Below, one piece after another: positions 1-7,534 of a stretch of 64,000 nt of DNA (positions within the stretch are counted from its first letter, which is position 1; the number at the start of each line of letters is the position of its first letter). The notes under the pieces are model-generated. The model saw only the letters and a program-made list of their open reading frames with translations, made no database searches and had not been told where the DNA came from. A program made the translations under genes and the position numbers. The DNA is from Pseudarthrobacter naphthalenicus (lineage in GTDB: Bacteria > Actinomycetota > Actinomycetes > Actinomycetales > Micrococcaceae). The stretch covers positions 149,943 through 213,942 of the forward strand of contig NZ_JARESG010000006.1 of NCBI RefSeq assembly GCF_029076445.1, given 5' to 3'.

Positions 1-249
1 GGCCGGGCACTCGGCGAGACCATGGCCGTGGCTCTGGTCCTCTCCTCGGGCGCACTCACTGCCAGCCTCATCACGTCCGGAAACCAGACCATTGCTGCCG
101 AAATCGCGCTGAACTTCCCTGAAGCGAGCGGCCTGAAGGTAAGCACCCTGATCGCGGCGGGCCTGGTCCTGTTCCTCATCACCCTCGCCGTGAACATGAT
201 CGCCCGCTGGATCATCAGCCGGCACAAAGAATTCTCGGGAGCCAACTAA
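1..249 (+). CDS. pstC: Phosphate ABC transporter permease PstC, C-terminal end (partial)
   Basis: The reading frame is open from base 1 and stops at TAA 247-249; the N-terminal part lies outside the window. The visible end begins with the conserved EAA-loop sequence GRALGETMAV, which in PstC contacts the ATPase PstB. It continues with one long hydrophobic segment (around residues 55-75 of the fragment) and a short basic cytoplasmic tail. PstC and PstA form the inner-membrane channel for phosphate in the PstSCAB importer. The stop is immediately followed by the ATG of pstA with no spacer, so translation is probably coupled. The family is assigned from the EAA loop and from the pstA and pstB neighbours. 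Confidence 0.93.
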   Translation, partial: GRALGETMAVALVLSSGALTASLITSGNQTIAAEIALNFPEASGLKVSTLIAAGLVLFLITLAVNMIARWIISRHKEFSGAN

Positions 250-1362
250 ATGACCTCCACCCTCACCCCGGTGCGCAGCAAACGCTCAGCCCTCACCAAG
301 GGCCAGCTGCCTTCCTTCGCCCCGTACGCGGTCCTCGCGGCCGCGCTCATCATCGGCGCCGCAATCCTGGCACTGATCGGTTTCAATGCCTTCGGCTGGG
401 GCGTCGTCTCGGCCATACTCTTCGCTGTCGGCCTGGTGAGCTGGAGTGCCATTGTCGAAGGGTCCCGCAAGGCCAAGGACAAGCTGGCCACCTGCCTGGT
501 GGTGGGATCCTTCCTGATTGCCATGCTCCCGCTGATCTCCGTCATCTGGACGGTCCTGGTCAACGGCATCCCCGGCCTGATCTCCCCCGGCTTCCTTACC
601 AGTTCAATGAACGGCGTTACCGGCGTCTATGACAACAAAGCCGTGGAAGACGGCGCGCCTGTCATCGGCGGCATCTACCACGCGTTGGTGGGCACCGTTC
701 AGATCACCCTCGTCGCAACCCTCATCTCCGTACCAGTGGGTCTGCTGACCGCTGTCTATCTGGTGGAGTACGGCAACGACGGCCGCCTGGCCCGCGCCAT
801 CACGTTCTTTGTGGACGTTATGACCGGCATCCCGTCCATCGTTGCCGGCCTGTTCGCTGCTGCCTTCTTCTTCGCGGTGGTGGGGCCGGGAACCAAGACA
901 GGTGCGGTCGCCGCCGTCGCGCTTTCCGTGCTGATGATCCCCGTGGTGGTGCGCTCCAGCGAGGAAATGCTGAAGATCGTTCCCAACGAACTGCGCGAAG
1001 CGGCGTACGCGCTGGGTGTGCGGAAGTGGCGCACCATCGTAAAGGTGGTTATTCCGACGGCGATCTCCGGCATCGCGTCCGGCGTCACCCTCGCGATCGC
1101 CCGGGTCATTGGTGAGACGGCTCCCATCCTGGTCACCGCCGGGTTCGCCACCAGCATCAACAACAACGTTTTCGGCGGCTGGATGGCTTCGCTGCCCACG
1201 TTTATTTACACGCAGATCCTGAACCCCACGTCACCTGCGAACCCCGGCCCGTCCTCGCAGCGGGCCTGGGGCGCCGCCCTGGTGCTGATCATCCTGGTGA
1301 TGATCCTGAACCTGGGTGCCCGCCTGATCGCCAGGATCTTTGCTCCCAAGACGGGCCGCTGA
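250..1362 (+). CDS. pstA: Phosphate ABC transporter permease PstA
   Basis: This is the second membrane subunit of the high-affinity phosphate importer. The 370-residue product has two hydrophobic segments near residues 30-75 and one near 90, then a periplasmic stretch. A typical ABC permease core follows from about residue 155 (VGTVQITLVATLISVPVGLL), with an EAA loop (LREAAYALGVRKWRT, near 247-261) that docks on PstB. It is longer than the about 280-300 residues of E. coli PstA because of the N-terminal extension, which is common in actinobacteria. It starts directly after the pstC stop and is followed after 80 bases by pstB. Phosphate starvation control is expected from the family, but the operon promoter is outside the window. 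Confidence 0.96.
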   Translation: MTSTLTPVRSKRSALTKGQLPSFAPYAVLAAALIIGAAILALIGFNAFGWGVVSAILFAVGLVSWSAIVEGSRKAKDKLATCLVVGSFLIAMLPLISVIWTVLVNGIPGLISPGFLTSSMNGVTGVYDNKAVEDGAPVIGGIYHALVGTVQITLVATLISVPVGLLTAVYLVEYGNDGRLARAITFFVDVMTGIPSIVAGLFAAAFFFAVVGPGTKTGAVAAVALSVLMIPVVVRSSEEMLKIVPNELREAAYALGVRKWRTIVKVVIPTAISGIASGVTLAIARVIGETAPILVTAGFATSINNNVFGGWMASLPTFIYTQILNPTSPANPGPSSQRAWGAALVLIILVMILNLGARLIARIFAPKTGR

Positions 1363-1442
1363 AAAAGTTTCGGCAGGCCGTTCCGGTCCACGCGACCAAA
1401 CCCTAGACTTCAATCCGTACCCCCAGTAAGTGAAGGAACACC

Positions 1443-2222
1443 ATGTCTAAGCGCATCGACGTCAAAGACCTGAACGTGTACTACGGCGATTTCCTCGCCG
1501 TGGAGGATGTCAGCATCGCCATCGAGGCGAAATCCGTGACGGCCTTCATCGGCCCTTCAGGCTGTGGCAAGTCCACGTTCCTGCGCACCCTGAACCGTAT
1601 GCATGAGGTGCTTCCCGGCGCCCGCGTTGAAGGTGAAGTCCTGCTGGACGGGGACAACCTCTACGGCCCCGGTGTTGACCCCGTCACCGTGCGGTCACAG
1701 ATCGGCATGGTGTTCCAGCGGCCCAACCCGTTCCCCACCATGTCCATCCGGGACAACGTGCTGGCGGGCGTGAAGCTGAACAACAAGAAGATCTCCAAGG
1801 GTGAGGCCGACGCGCTGGTTGAAAGCTCCTTGCGGGGTGCCAACCTGTGGAACGAGGTCAAGGACCGGCTGGAAAAGCCAGGTTCCGGCCTGTCCGGCGG
1901 CCAGCAGCAGCGTCTCTGCATTGCCCGCGCCATCGCCGTCCAGCCACAGGTGATCCTGATGGACGAGCCGTGTTCGGCACTGGACCCCATCTCCACACTG
2001 GCCATTGAGGACCTCATCAATGAGCTCAAGGACCAGTACACCGTGGTTATCGTGACCCACAACATGCAGCAGGCCGCCCGCGTCTCGGACAAGACGGCGT
2101 TCTTCAACATCGCCGGCACCGGGAAGCCGGGCAAGCTGATCGAATACGGGAACACCCAGAACATCTTCAGCAATCCCACGGTCAAGGCGACCGAAGACTA
2201 CGTTTCCGGCCGCTTCGGATAA
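1443..2222 (+). CDS. pstB: Phosphate ABC transporter ATP-binding protein PstB
   Basis: This is the ATPase subunit that powers phosphate import through PstCA. The 259 residues carry all ABC motifs: Walker [10 protein letters not shown] (37-45), a Q-loop in VFQRPNPFP (about 90), the signature LSGGQQQR (about 149-156), Walker B VILMDEP (about 170-176) and the H-loop VTHN (about 205). The length is normal for PstB. A ribosome binding site GAAGGA precedes the ATG by about 6 bases. It is the last gene of the pst operon here; phoU does not follow. The next gene downstream is on the opposite strand. Confidence 0.98.
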   Translation: MSKRIDVKDLNVYYGDFLAVEDVSIAIEAKSVTAFIGPSGCGKSTFLRTLNRMHEVLPGARVEGEVLLDGDNLYGPGVDPVTVRSQIGMVFQRPNPFPTMSIRDNVLAGVKLNNKKISKGEADALVESSLRGANLWNEVKDRLEKPGSGLSGGQQQRLCIARAIAVQPQVILMDEPCSALDPISTLAIEDLINELKDQYTVVIVTHNMQQAARVSDKTAFFNIAGTGKPGKLIEYGNTQNIFSNPTVKATEDYVSGRFG

Positions 2223-2226
2223 TCCT

Positions 2227-2284
2227 CAGCCGTTCCCCAAGCTCGCAAGCTCGCTAGGGGACCCCTACGGCTGTGGGCCCACCC
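2227..2284. repeat. Dispersed intergenic palindromic repeat, copy 1
   Basis: Directly after pstB lies a 58-base unit that recurs, diverged, at 23648-23707. Both copies share CTCGCAAGCTCG (here 2242-2253) and end in the palindromic GTGGGCCCACCC (here 2273-2284). Each can fold: here AGCCGT pairs with ACGGCT and TCCCC with GGGGA. Both copies sit immediately behind a stop codon, so they may act as 3' end structures. Only two copies are visible in this window. Confidence 0.5.
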
Positions 2285-2295
2285 ACCGGCGCTCC

Positions 2296-2354
2296 ATCGA
2301 CTGCTCCATCAAGCCCTCCTGACCGCTCAGAAGGGCCCTGTTGGGGCAGTCGAT
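2296..2354. terminator. Nested hairpin between convergent pstB and PiT genes
   Basis: An outer stem ATCGACTGC/GCAGTCGAT (2296-2304 with 2346-2354) encloses a second hairpin, 2313-2322 with 2327-2336, that has one mismatch and a four-base loop. Its position between two converging genes suggests a bidirectional transcription terminator. There is no clear T-run. Confidence 0.55.
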
Positions 2355-2377
2355 TGTGGTTTAACCCGGGGCCGGCT

Positions 2378-3394
2378 TCAAACGCCGTTCAGCGGTGACA
2401 GGGCCAGGGCGAAGACAAACGCCATGGCGGCGGCCGCCACCGGCGTCAGCACCCACAGGCCGAGGATCTCCAGGACCAGTTTCCGGTTGGTCACCGCGAA
2501 GTGCTGGTTTTCCCCTGCACCCAGGGCGGATGCCGTCACCGTGTGGGTCGTGGAAAGGGGCCACTGCAACGCGATGGCTCCGACAAGCAGCATGATGGCG
2601 CTGAAGGTCTGGGACACCGAACCCCGCAGTGGGTCGATCCGGGTGATCCTGTAACCCAGGGTGTACGAGATCCGCCAGCCGCCAAAGAGGGTTCCGGCTG
2701 CCATCATGATCGCGGACAGCAGCGCCACCCACAGCGGGATGCTGTCGCCGTCGGCATAACCGGCGGCCGCAAGGGCCAGCAGGAGGACCGCGCCCACCCG
2801 CTGGCCGTCCTGCAGCCCGTGGCCGAACGCGACGGCTCCGGCGGCGATGGCCTGGCTGCGGCGGAAGCGCTGGTTGATGACGTTGGGCTGGGCGTAGCGG
2901 GCGGCCCAGGTTGCGGGGAATACGGCCAGGTACGCGCCCACGTAGGCGACGACGGGGGAGAGCAGCAGCGGAAGGACCACCTGGAACAGCAGGGACCGGT
3001 CAACGCCACCTACGCCCATTCCCCCCACGGCGAGGCTTGCGAGACCTGCCCCGCCCAGCCCGCCGACCAGGGCATGCGTGGAAGACGCCGGGATACCCCG
3101 CCACCACATCAGCAGACCCCACGCGCAGGCGCTCCCTACGCCCGCCAGGAGGATGCTCAGGCCACTGGTCCCTGCCGGCAGATGAATCCAGGTGTGGCTG
3201 ATGGCCACCACAACGCTGGCGCTGAGCAGAGCACCTATCAGGTTGAAAAGGGCGGCCAGGAGGACCGCAACCGTGGGGGTGAGGGCGCGGGTCCGCACGG
3301 CAAGCGCTACCGAGGTGGAGACGTCCCTGAAGCCATTGAGGAAGGCGAACGCTGCGGTCAGCAGGACCACGGCGCCGAAGATCACTGCTGTCAC
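2378..3394 (-). CDS. Inorganic phosphate transporter, PiT family
   Basis: This is a low-affinity, ion-coupled phosphate permease. The 338-residue protein is almost wholly hydrophobic, with about ten membrane segments. It shows the duplicated PiT signatures FLNGFRDVSTSVALAVRTRA near the N-terminus and the second half-repeat around AFGHGLQDGQRVGAVLLLAL (residues 190-210). Translation starts at a GTG, one base after the stop of the DUF47 gene, so the two are surely cotranscribed. DUF47-PiT pairs are a standard low-affinity phosphate module. Here it faces the high-affinity pst operon tail to tail. The specific substrate (free phosphate or metal-phosphate) cannot be read from sequence. Confidence 0.9.
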   Translation of the reverse strand: MTAVIFGAVVLLTAAFAFLNGFRDVSTSVALAVRTRALTPTVAVLLAALFNLIGALLSASVVVAISHTWIHLPAGTSGLSILLAGVGSACAWGLLMWWRGIPASSTHALVGGLGGAGLASLAVGGMGVGGVDRSLLFQVVLPLLLSPVVAYVGAYLAVFPATWAARYAQPNVINQRFRRSQAIAAGAVAFGHGLQDGQRVGAVLLLALAAAGYADGDSIPLWVALLSAIMMAAGTLFGGWRISYTLGYRITRIDPLRGSVSQTFSAIMLLVGAIALQWPLSTTHTVTASALGAGENQHFAVTNRKLVLEILGLWVLTPVAAAAMAFVFALALSPLNGV

Positions 3395-3395
3395 G

Positions 3396-4013
3396 TCAGG
3401 ATTCCTTGACGATGATGCTGCCTACCTGGGTGGCGATCCGGCGCATGTCCTTGGTGACTTCAACGAGCTGGTTGGCGACATCCCGGTTGCGGGAGTACTG
3501 CGCCCACTTCATGTCCTTAATCATGTCCGCCACCCAGACCCGGTGGGTCCGCTCTGCCCGTTTGGCCAGCCTGAGGATCTCGATCCAGTAGTCTTCGAGG
3601 TCATCAAGGTTGTTCAGCCGGCGCATGGCGTCCACGGTGAGCTCGGCCTGCCTACTGATGACCTCCAGCTGGTCCGCGGCACGTTTGGGCAACCGGTCCA
3701 GCTTGTAGAGGGACACGAGTTCGGCGGCGCCGTCCAACTTTTCGAGGGCCTCGTTCAGGTAGCGGGACAGCGCGTACATGTCCTCACGGGGGAGCGGGTT
3801 CACGAAACTTGTGCGCATGTGGGTCAGGAGGGCGAAGTGCAGCTCGGCCGATTTCGCCTCGTGGTTGTGCATGTCGTCCACGAGGTTGGCGTGCTCGGAG
3901 GCCGGCACTCCCAGGATCTCTGCCATGGTGGCGCTGGCGTGCACTATCTGCTGGGCCATTTGGGACAGCAGGACCAGCCCGGCGGGCTCCTGGGGGAAAA
4001 GGCGCAGCTTCAC
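3396..4013 (-). CDS. DUF47 family putative phosphate transport regulator
   Basis: The 205-residue, soluble, mostly helical protein has the MKLRLFPQEPAGLVLLSQMA opening typical of actinobacterial DUF47 (PhoU-related) proteins. Members are encoded next to PiT permeases and are thought to modulate them, by analogy with PhoU and Pst. The start codon is GTG at 4013. The stop overlaps the region just in front of the PiT GTG with one base between. Polar, charged helices run throughout and there is no membrane segment. The regulatory role is inferred from the family and gene pairing. Confidence 0.88.
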   Translation of the reverse strand: MKLRLFPQEPAGLVLLSQMAQQIVHASATMAEILGVPASEHANLVDDMHNHEAKSAELHFALLTHMRTSFVNPLPREDMYALSRYLNEALEKLDGAAELVSLYKLDRLPKRAADQLEVISRQAELTVDAMRRLNNLDDLEDYWIEILRLAKRAERTHRVWVADMIKDMKWAQYSRNRDVANQLVEVTKDMRRIATQVGSIIVKES

Positions 4014-4280
4014 GTTGAGTTTCGGTCTCCGGGCGTTGTACTGGGACTGGGGCCGCCCACTGTGACTTGACGCAGGCCTGCAACTGGTCTCGAGTCTACC
4101 GGGCTGCTGCCTGCGGCCTGTAAACGCGCAAGAAAATGGTGCCGAACCGGATACGCCTCTCGGCGGTAGGCCGCTCTAGGCGGCTAAATGTTGAAGCCCG
4201 GGGGTTTCGCGGCTCGGCACCAGTTTCAGTGTTCTACGTTGCCCGGCCCAAGTCAACATTGACAGATCGGGGCCGCTGGT

Positions 4281-4940
4281 TCAGTCGAGTTCGCCCAGCC
4301 GCCACGCATTCGCTGCGTGCTCGAGATCCTCGGCGGTCTTGACGAGCTGGTGCGAGTTGCGCGTGAGCTTGCTGGCATGGGCCTCGTTCCCGTGCTCCGC
4401 GCCGTCGGCGAGGGTGGCCTGGCCGAGCGCAACCACGCGGCAGAACGCGGCGGAACGCTCCAGCGCGACGTCGAACTCGCCGTCGAACGCGCCCGAAAGA
4501 ATCGCGTCCGCCATGGTCCGCATTTCGTCGGCACCGGGCGGTTCGGCAGCCCCCGCCACCACGTGCGAGACCTGTGCCGTGTCCTTGCCCGCGCGGAAGT
4601 AAACGGAGATACGCTCCGGGTCCTGCACGGTGGCTGCCCGCAGCGCGTAAAGCCGCCACAACGCGCCCGGCAAAGAGCGCGCCGGGCTTTCGGCCCACAT
4701 CTCCGCGATGGCCTCCAGGCCCTGTTCGTCCGTCAGCTTCACCAGCCGCTCGGTGATGACGGGGTCGTCGCTGTCGCGTCCGTGGCGCACCAGTGCCTGG
4801 GCGGCAAGGTGGGCGGCCTCGGAGACGCGGGCGGGGTCCGGCCCTCCGGCGAACGGCTCGAAGTCGATGGGCGCGAACGGCTTGGGCTTATGATGCCGGT
4901 TGGCGCCGCCGTACTGACTGGGTCCTGCTTGCTCGCTCAT
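4281..4940 (-). CDS. Conserved hypothetical protein (actinobacterial, 219 aa)
   Basis: No function is recognised. The product is soluble and acidic. It has a basic, low-complexity N-terminus (about residues 1-20, HHKPKP) and then an all-helical body rich in Ala and Glu. No catalytic motif, signal peptide or membrane segment is seen. The ATG at 4940 has AGGAG about 11 bases upstream. The gene stands alone between the DUF47 gene (same strand, 267 bases away) and tRNA-Lys. Codon use has strong G/C in third positions, supporting real coding. Confidence 0.75.
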   Translation of the reverse strand: MSEQAGPSQYGGANRHHKPKPFAPIDFEPFAGGPDPARVSEAAHLAAQALVRHGRDSDDPVITERLVKLTDEQGLEAIAEMWAESPARSLPGALWRLYALRAATVQDPERISVYFRAGKDTAQVSHVVAGAAEPPGADEMRTMADAILSGAFDGEFDVALERSAAFCRVVALGQATLADGAEHGNEAHASKLTRNSHQLVKTAEDLEHAANAWRLGELD

Positions 4941-5141
4941 GCCCCAACGCTACTCCTGTGCCGCCGCGGAAATCGAGAGCCCGTCGACGCGGCTGCCCAC
5001 GGCCGGGACTGCCTGATCCGGCCAAAAAAGGAACGCACGACGGCGGCACGCACCTTTCGGGTCAAACCGGCTCCGTGGGTGGGGTAGAGTATTTATCGTC
5101 CAGAAATGGACTGGGCTGATCGGTTACTTGACGGTCGGCTG

Positions 5142-5214
5142 GGGCCTTTAGCTCAGTTGGTAGAGCATCGGACTTTTAATCCGTGGGTCGTGGGTTCGAT
5201 CCCCACAGGGCCCA
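5142..5214 (+). tRNA. tRNA-Lys (anticodon TTT)
   Basis: A 73-base cloverleaf is complete. The acceptor stem GGGCCTT (5142-5148) pairs with AGGGCCC (5207-5213), with A5214 as discriminator. It has a D-arm with GCTC, an anticodon loop CTTTTAA at 5173-5179 with anticodon TTT (5175-5177), and a T-arm with GTGGGTTCGATCCCCAC. The 3' CCA is not encoded (CCC follows). A possible -10 (TATTTAT near 5090) lies upstream, and a hairpin terminator follows. Confidence 0.97.
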
Positions 5215-5222
5215 CCCACGTA

Positions 5223-5262
5223 GCAGGCCAGAGGCATCAAGCCCCTGGCCTGCTTCATTTTT
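5223..5262 (+). terminator. Intrinsic terminator of tRNA-Lys
   Basis: GCAGGCCAG (5223-5231) pairs with CTGGCCTGC (5245-5253), followed by TTCATTTTT. The stem plus T-run is directly behind the tRNA. Confidence 0.85.
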
Positions 5263-5285
5263 AACCCGTCGTAGGGCTAAGTGGT

Positions 5286-5534
5286 TCAGCCGATCGACAG
5301 CCCGAGGTAGAGCAGTGCGAGGGCCAGCGCGATGTAGGCGAAGAATCCATAGAGGGCGATGGAGGCTGCGCTGCCCAGCCGTAGTTTGGGCGGTAGGACC
5401 TTGTGTTGGCCGCCCCAGGCCAGTTGGCCAAAGGGGGCGCCCGCAATGAGTGTCAACTGGAAGGTGGCCAGGACGGCGAGTACTGCCGCGGCCGCAAGCG
5501 CACAAATCCGAAGCAACGTTGTCCCCCAATGCAC
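5286..5534 (-). CDS. Small conserved integral membrane protein (82 aa)
   Basis: Two or three hydrophobic segments are visible (about residues 9-30, 55-80) around a conserved-looking centre, GAPFGQLAWGGQH followed by LPPKLRLGS. This pattern is known from small membrane proteins of unknown function in many bacteria. Translation probably starts at GTG 5534, 11 bases after the stop of the GAF-ANTAR gene on the same strand, so the two may be one operon. No functional assignment is made. Confidence 0.65.
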   Translation of the reverse strand: MHWGTTLLRICALAAAAVLAVLATFQLTLIAGAPFGQLAWGGQHKVLPPKLRLGSAASIALYGFFAYIALALALLYLGLSIG

Positions 5535-5545
5535 CGAGCGCTGAC

Positions 5546-6424
5546 CTAGTGTTCGAAGTGGGTGCGCGGCGCTCCGCCGGGCAGCTTCTCCAGAATCCCC
5601 TCTGCCACCTTACGCAGCTTGACGTTCCGGTGGCTTGACGCCTTGGCGATGATTGCAATCGCGTCGTCGTAGGAGCACCGGTTCTGGGCCATGATCACTC
5701 CGCAGGCGATATCGATGGAGGTCCGGCTTTCAAGCGCTGATTGCAGGTCCGATGCCCTGATACTGGTGGAGTGCAGTTCCAGGACAAGCCTGAGCCCACG
5801 AGCAGCGAGGTCCGCGAAAGCATGGGCCTCGGTGATGATCTGGAGCGGGAACGCCTGGGCGGCGGGGGAAAAAAAGGCGAGGGCCGCTGTGGCACCCTCG
5901 TCCAGCCGGAGCCGCACCCCAAGAACACTGTTGAAGCCGGCGTCCTGAAGCTGCGGCCGGTAGCGCGACCACCGGAAATCGGACGCGACGTGGTTCATGG
6001 CCACGGTGCCGTTACCCGTGATGGCTTCCGTCAGCGGCCCTTCACGCACTTCCTGCTCCAGCCTGGCCAACCTGGCAGTCAGCTCGCTGGTGCCGGCGGT
6101 GGTTGTGGCGCTCTTGGCCCTGTTGAGGAGCGCGGCGCTTTCCACCGGCGAATCCATGAGCCCGCTCAGGGTGGCGGACGCCGTCCTGGCCAGGATTTCG
6201 AGCGAGTCGGACAGCGTCTTGGCCCCGGTGGCCAAATCCGGGATGAATCCCTCGGTGCCCGCGTGTGCCGGGGCGGCGTTGGTTTGTCCGGTTGGTGGCG
6301 GCGATTGGTTGGGAACCGGGGCAGCATGTCCGGCCGTGTGCTGCTGGATCTGGTGGGGCTGTGCGGGGCGCCTGCCCGCCGGGGCGTGAGAGGCGGAAAC
6401 CTGGGATGTTGTTGAATACTTCAC
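5546..6424 (-). CDS. GAF and ANTAR domain regulator (putative RNA-binding antiterminator)
   Basis: The 292-residue protein starts with a low-complexity, Pro/Ala/His-rich tail (1-55). A GAF-like sensor domain follows (about 60-220). The C-terminal ANTAR domain (about 225-280) shows LQSALESRTSIDIACGVIMA and NVKLRKVAEGILE. ANTAR domains bind structured RNA in nascent transcripts and control termination. GAF domains bind small ligands. The start is a GTG at 6424 with AGGAG 7 bases upstream. The long leader upstream carries a structured RNA element (6545-6633), so autoregulation at the RNA level is conceivable (inference). The small membrane protein gene downstream may share the transcript. Confidence 0.88.
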   Translation of the reverse strand: MKYSTTSQVSASHAPAGRRPAQPHQIQQHTAGHAAPVPNQSPPPTGQTNAAPAHAGTEGFIPDLATGAKTLSDSLEILARTASATLSGLMDSPVESAALLNRAKSATTTAGTSELTARLARLEQEVREGPLTEAITGNGTVAMNHVASDFRWSRYRPQLQDAGFNSVLGVRLRLDEGATAALAFFSPAAQAFPLQIITEAHAFADLAARGLRLVLELHSTSIRASDLQSALESRTSIDIACGVIMAQNRCSYDDAIAIIAKASSHRNVKLRKVAEGILEKLPGGAPRTHFEH

Positions 6425-6876
6425 GGCCGGCTCCTGCGTTGCCGCCGTGCGGGTGCACCGCTCCCCTGGAAGGGGTCAGCGGGCCATCCGTGCATGTGGA
6501 GTGTGGTGAACCCGGGTAAGGACGGCCGGAACCCGGCGGTCAGAGGGCCGGCGACGGCTGGGGGAGAGGCCTTGGTCTCGAAGACCTCCTCGTCGCCGGC
6601 CCCGCTTACTTCCCGGCCCTGAAGGTCCGGGAAAACGTGGCTGCAAAGTCCTGTATTCATTCCTTCTCACACCCCCTAGTGAGACATCCAACCCCGTGCG
6701 GTAGCGAGTCTTTGGCTCTAGATCGAAGGTAGTTGGCGCATGGGCGTAGGCAAACGGGTAATCGGTACTCGAATTTGAGATTAGGTAGTACTTGGCCCTG
6801 CAACACCGGCGGCGCCCAATTACCGCAGAACGGCCCGTCCATGACGCAGACAGCAGGAGGTGGAAAGATAAAGCCC
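6425..6876. other. Non-coding divergent region between GAF-ANTAR and HhH-GPD genes
   Basis: These 452 bases have open frames but no convincing gene. They contain the structured RNA element at 6545-6633 (minus strand) and a further small hairpin TCTCAC/GTGAGA (6665-6670 with 6679-6684). The A+T-richer stretch 6700-6790 probably carries the promoters of both divergent genes. Confidence 0.6.
6545..6633 (-). ncRNA. Candidate structured RNA element, copy A (leader of GAF-ANTAR gene)
   Basis: On the minus strand a 12-bp perfect outer stem (6591-6602 with 6545-6556) encloses a 7-bp inner stem AGGTCTT/AAGGCCT (6581-6587 with 6567-6573). The loop is CGAGACC, and a bulge CTCCCCCAGC lies on the 3' side. 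A further hairpin TTCCCGG/CCGGGAA (6627-6633 with 6610-6616) lies 5'. Copy B at 61943-62056 has the same architecture with different stem bases, the same AAGCGGGG entry, GAGACC loop and C-run bulge. Non-Watson-Crick pairs in both copies are G-U only when read on the minus strand, which fixes the transcribed strand. It lies about 120 bases upstream of the GTG of the ANTAR gene. Confidence 0.55.
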
Positions 6877-7452
6877 ATGGAACTGCACATCACCGGTGAC
6901 CCTGCTTCTGACCAATTGCTCACGGACGACGCGTTCGCCCTGCTGACCGGGATGCTGCTGGACCAGCAGGTGACAATGGAATCCGCCTTCGCGGGCCCTG
7001 AAAAGATCCGCTCACGCATCGGCTCGATCGAGCCGGCGGCCGTTGCCGCCTACGAGCCGCAAGCTTTCGTCGAGGTTTTCAAGGAACGGCCGGCGGTACA
7101 CCGGTTCCCCGGTTCCATGGCGGCCCGGGTCCAGGCCCTCGCTGAGGCTGTCCAGCACGACTGGAGCGGTGACGCCACGCAGATTTGGACCAAGGGCGAT
7201 CCCGACGGCAAGGAAGTGTTGCGCCGCCTGCAGGCCTTGCCCGGTTTCGGGGAGCAGAAGGCAAAGATCTTTCTCGCCCTCCTCGGCAAGCAATGCGGCC
7301 TGAAGGCGCCGGGCTGGCGCGAGGCGGCCGGGCACTACGGCGAGCAGGATTCGTTCCTTTCGGTCGCAGACATCGTGGACCCGGAGTCCCTTGTAAAAGT
7401 GCGGGCCAGCAAGCAGGCAGCGAAGGCAGCGGCAAAAGCTGCCAAGGGCTGA
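6877..7452 (+). CDS. HhH-GPD family base-excision repair protein
   Basis: The 191-residue protein belongs to the small actinobacterial HhH-GPD group (related to Endonuclease III/AlkA DNA glycosylases). A helix-hairpin-helix with LQALPGFGEQKAKIFLALL is at about residues 110-130. MLLDQQVTMESAF near residue 27 is the conserved first core. The C-terminus ends in a Lys/Ala-rich tail (KQAAKAAAKAAKG), probably for DNA contact. I chose ATG 6877, where the conserved sequence MELHITGDP begins. An AGGAGGTGG ribosome site is at 6855-6863, a somewhat long spacing. Upstream in-frame ATGs at 6733 and 6841 are not supported. Substrate lesion unknown. Confidence 0.85.
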   Translation: MELHITGDPASDQLLTDDAFALLTGMLLDQQVTMESAFAGPEKIRSRIGSIEPAAVAAYEPQAFVEVFKERPAVHRFPGSMAARVQALAEAVQHDWSGDATQIWTKGDPDGKEVLRRLQALPGFGEQKAKIFLALLGKQCGLKAPGWREAAGHYGEQDSFLSVADIVDPESLVKVRASKQAAKAAAKAAKG

Positions 7453-7534
7453 CTGGCGGCCGTGCTTTGGCCGGGGCTTGGTCCGTACATGCTGGCCGAG
7501 CCGAGCGGTGCCGCCTGTTCTGTAGTCTGAGGGG

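Noticed and set aside
6421..6660. 79-codon frame upstream of the GAF-ANTAR gene
   Set aside because: It coincides with the structured RNA element; no ribosome site and no similarity to known proteins.
6657..7019. 120-codon minus-strand frame in front of the HhH-GPD gene
   Set aside because: It overlaps the coding start of the HhH-GPD gene and the divergent promoter region, and has no motif.
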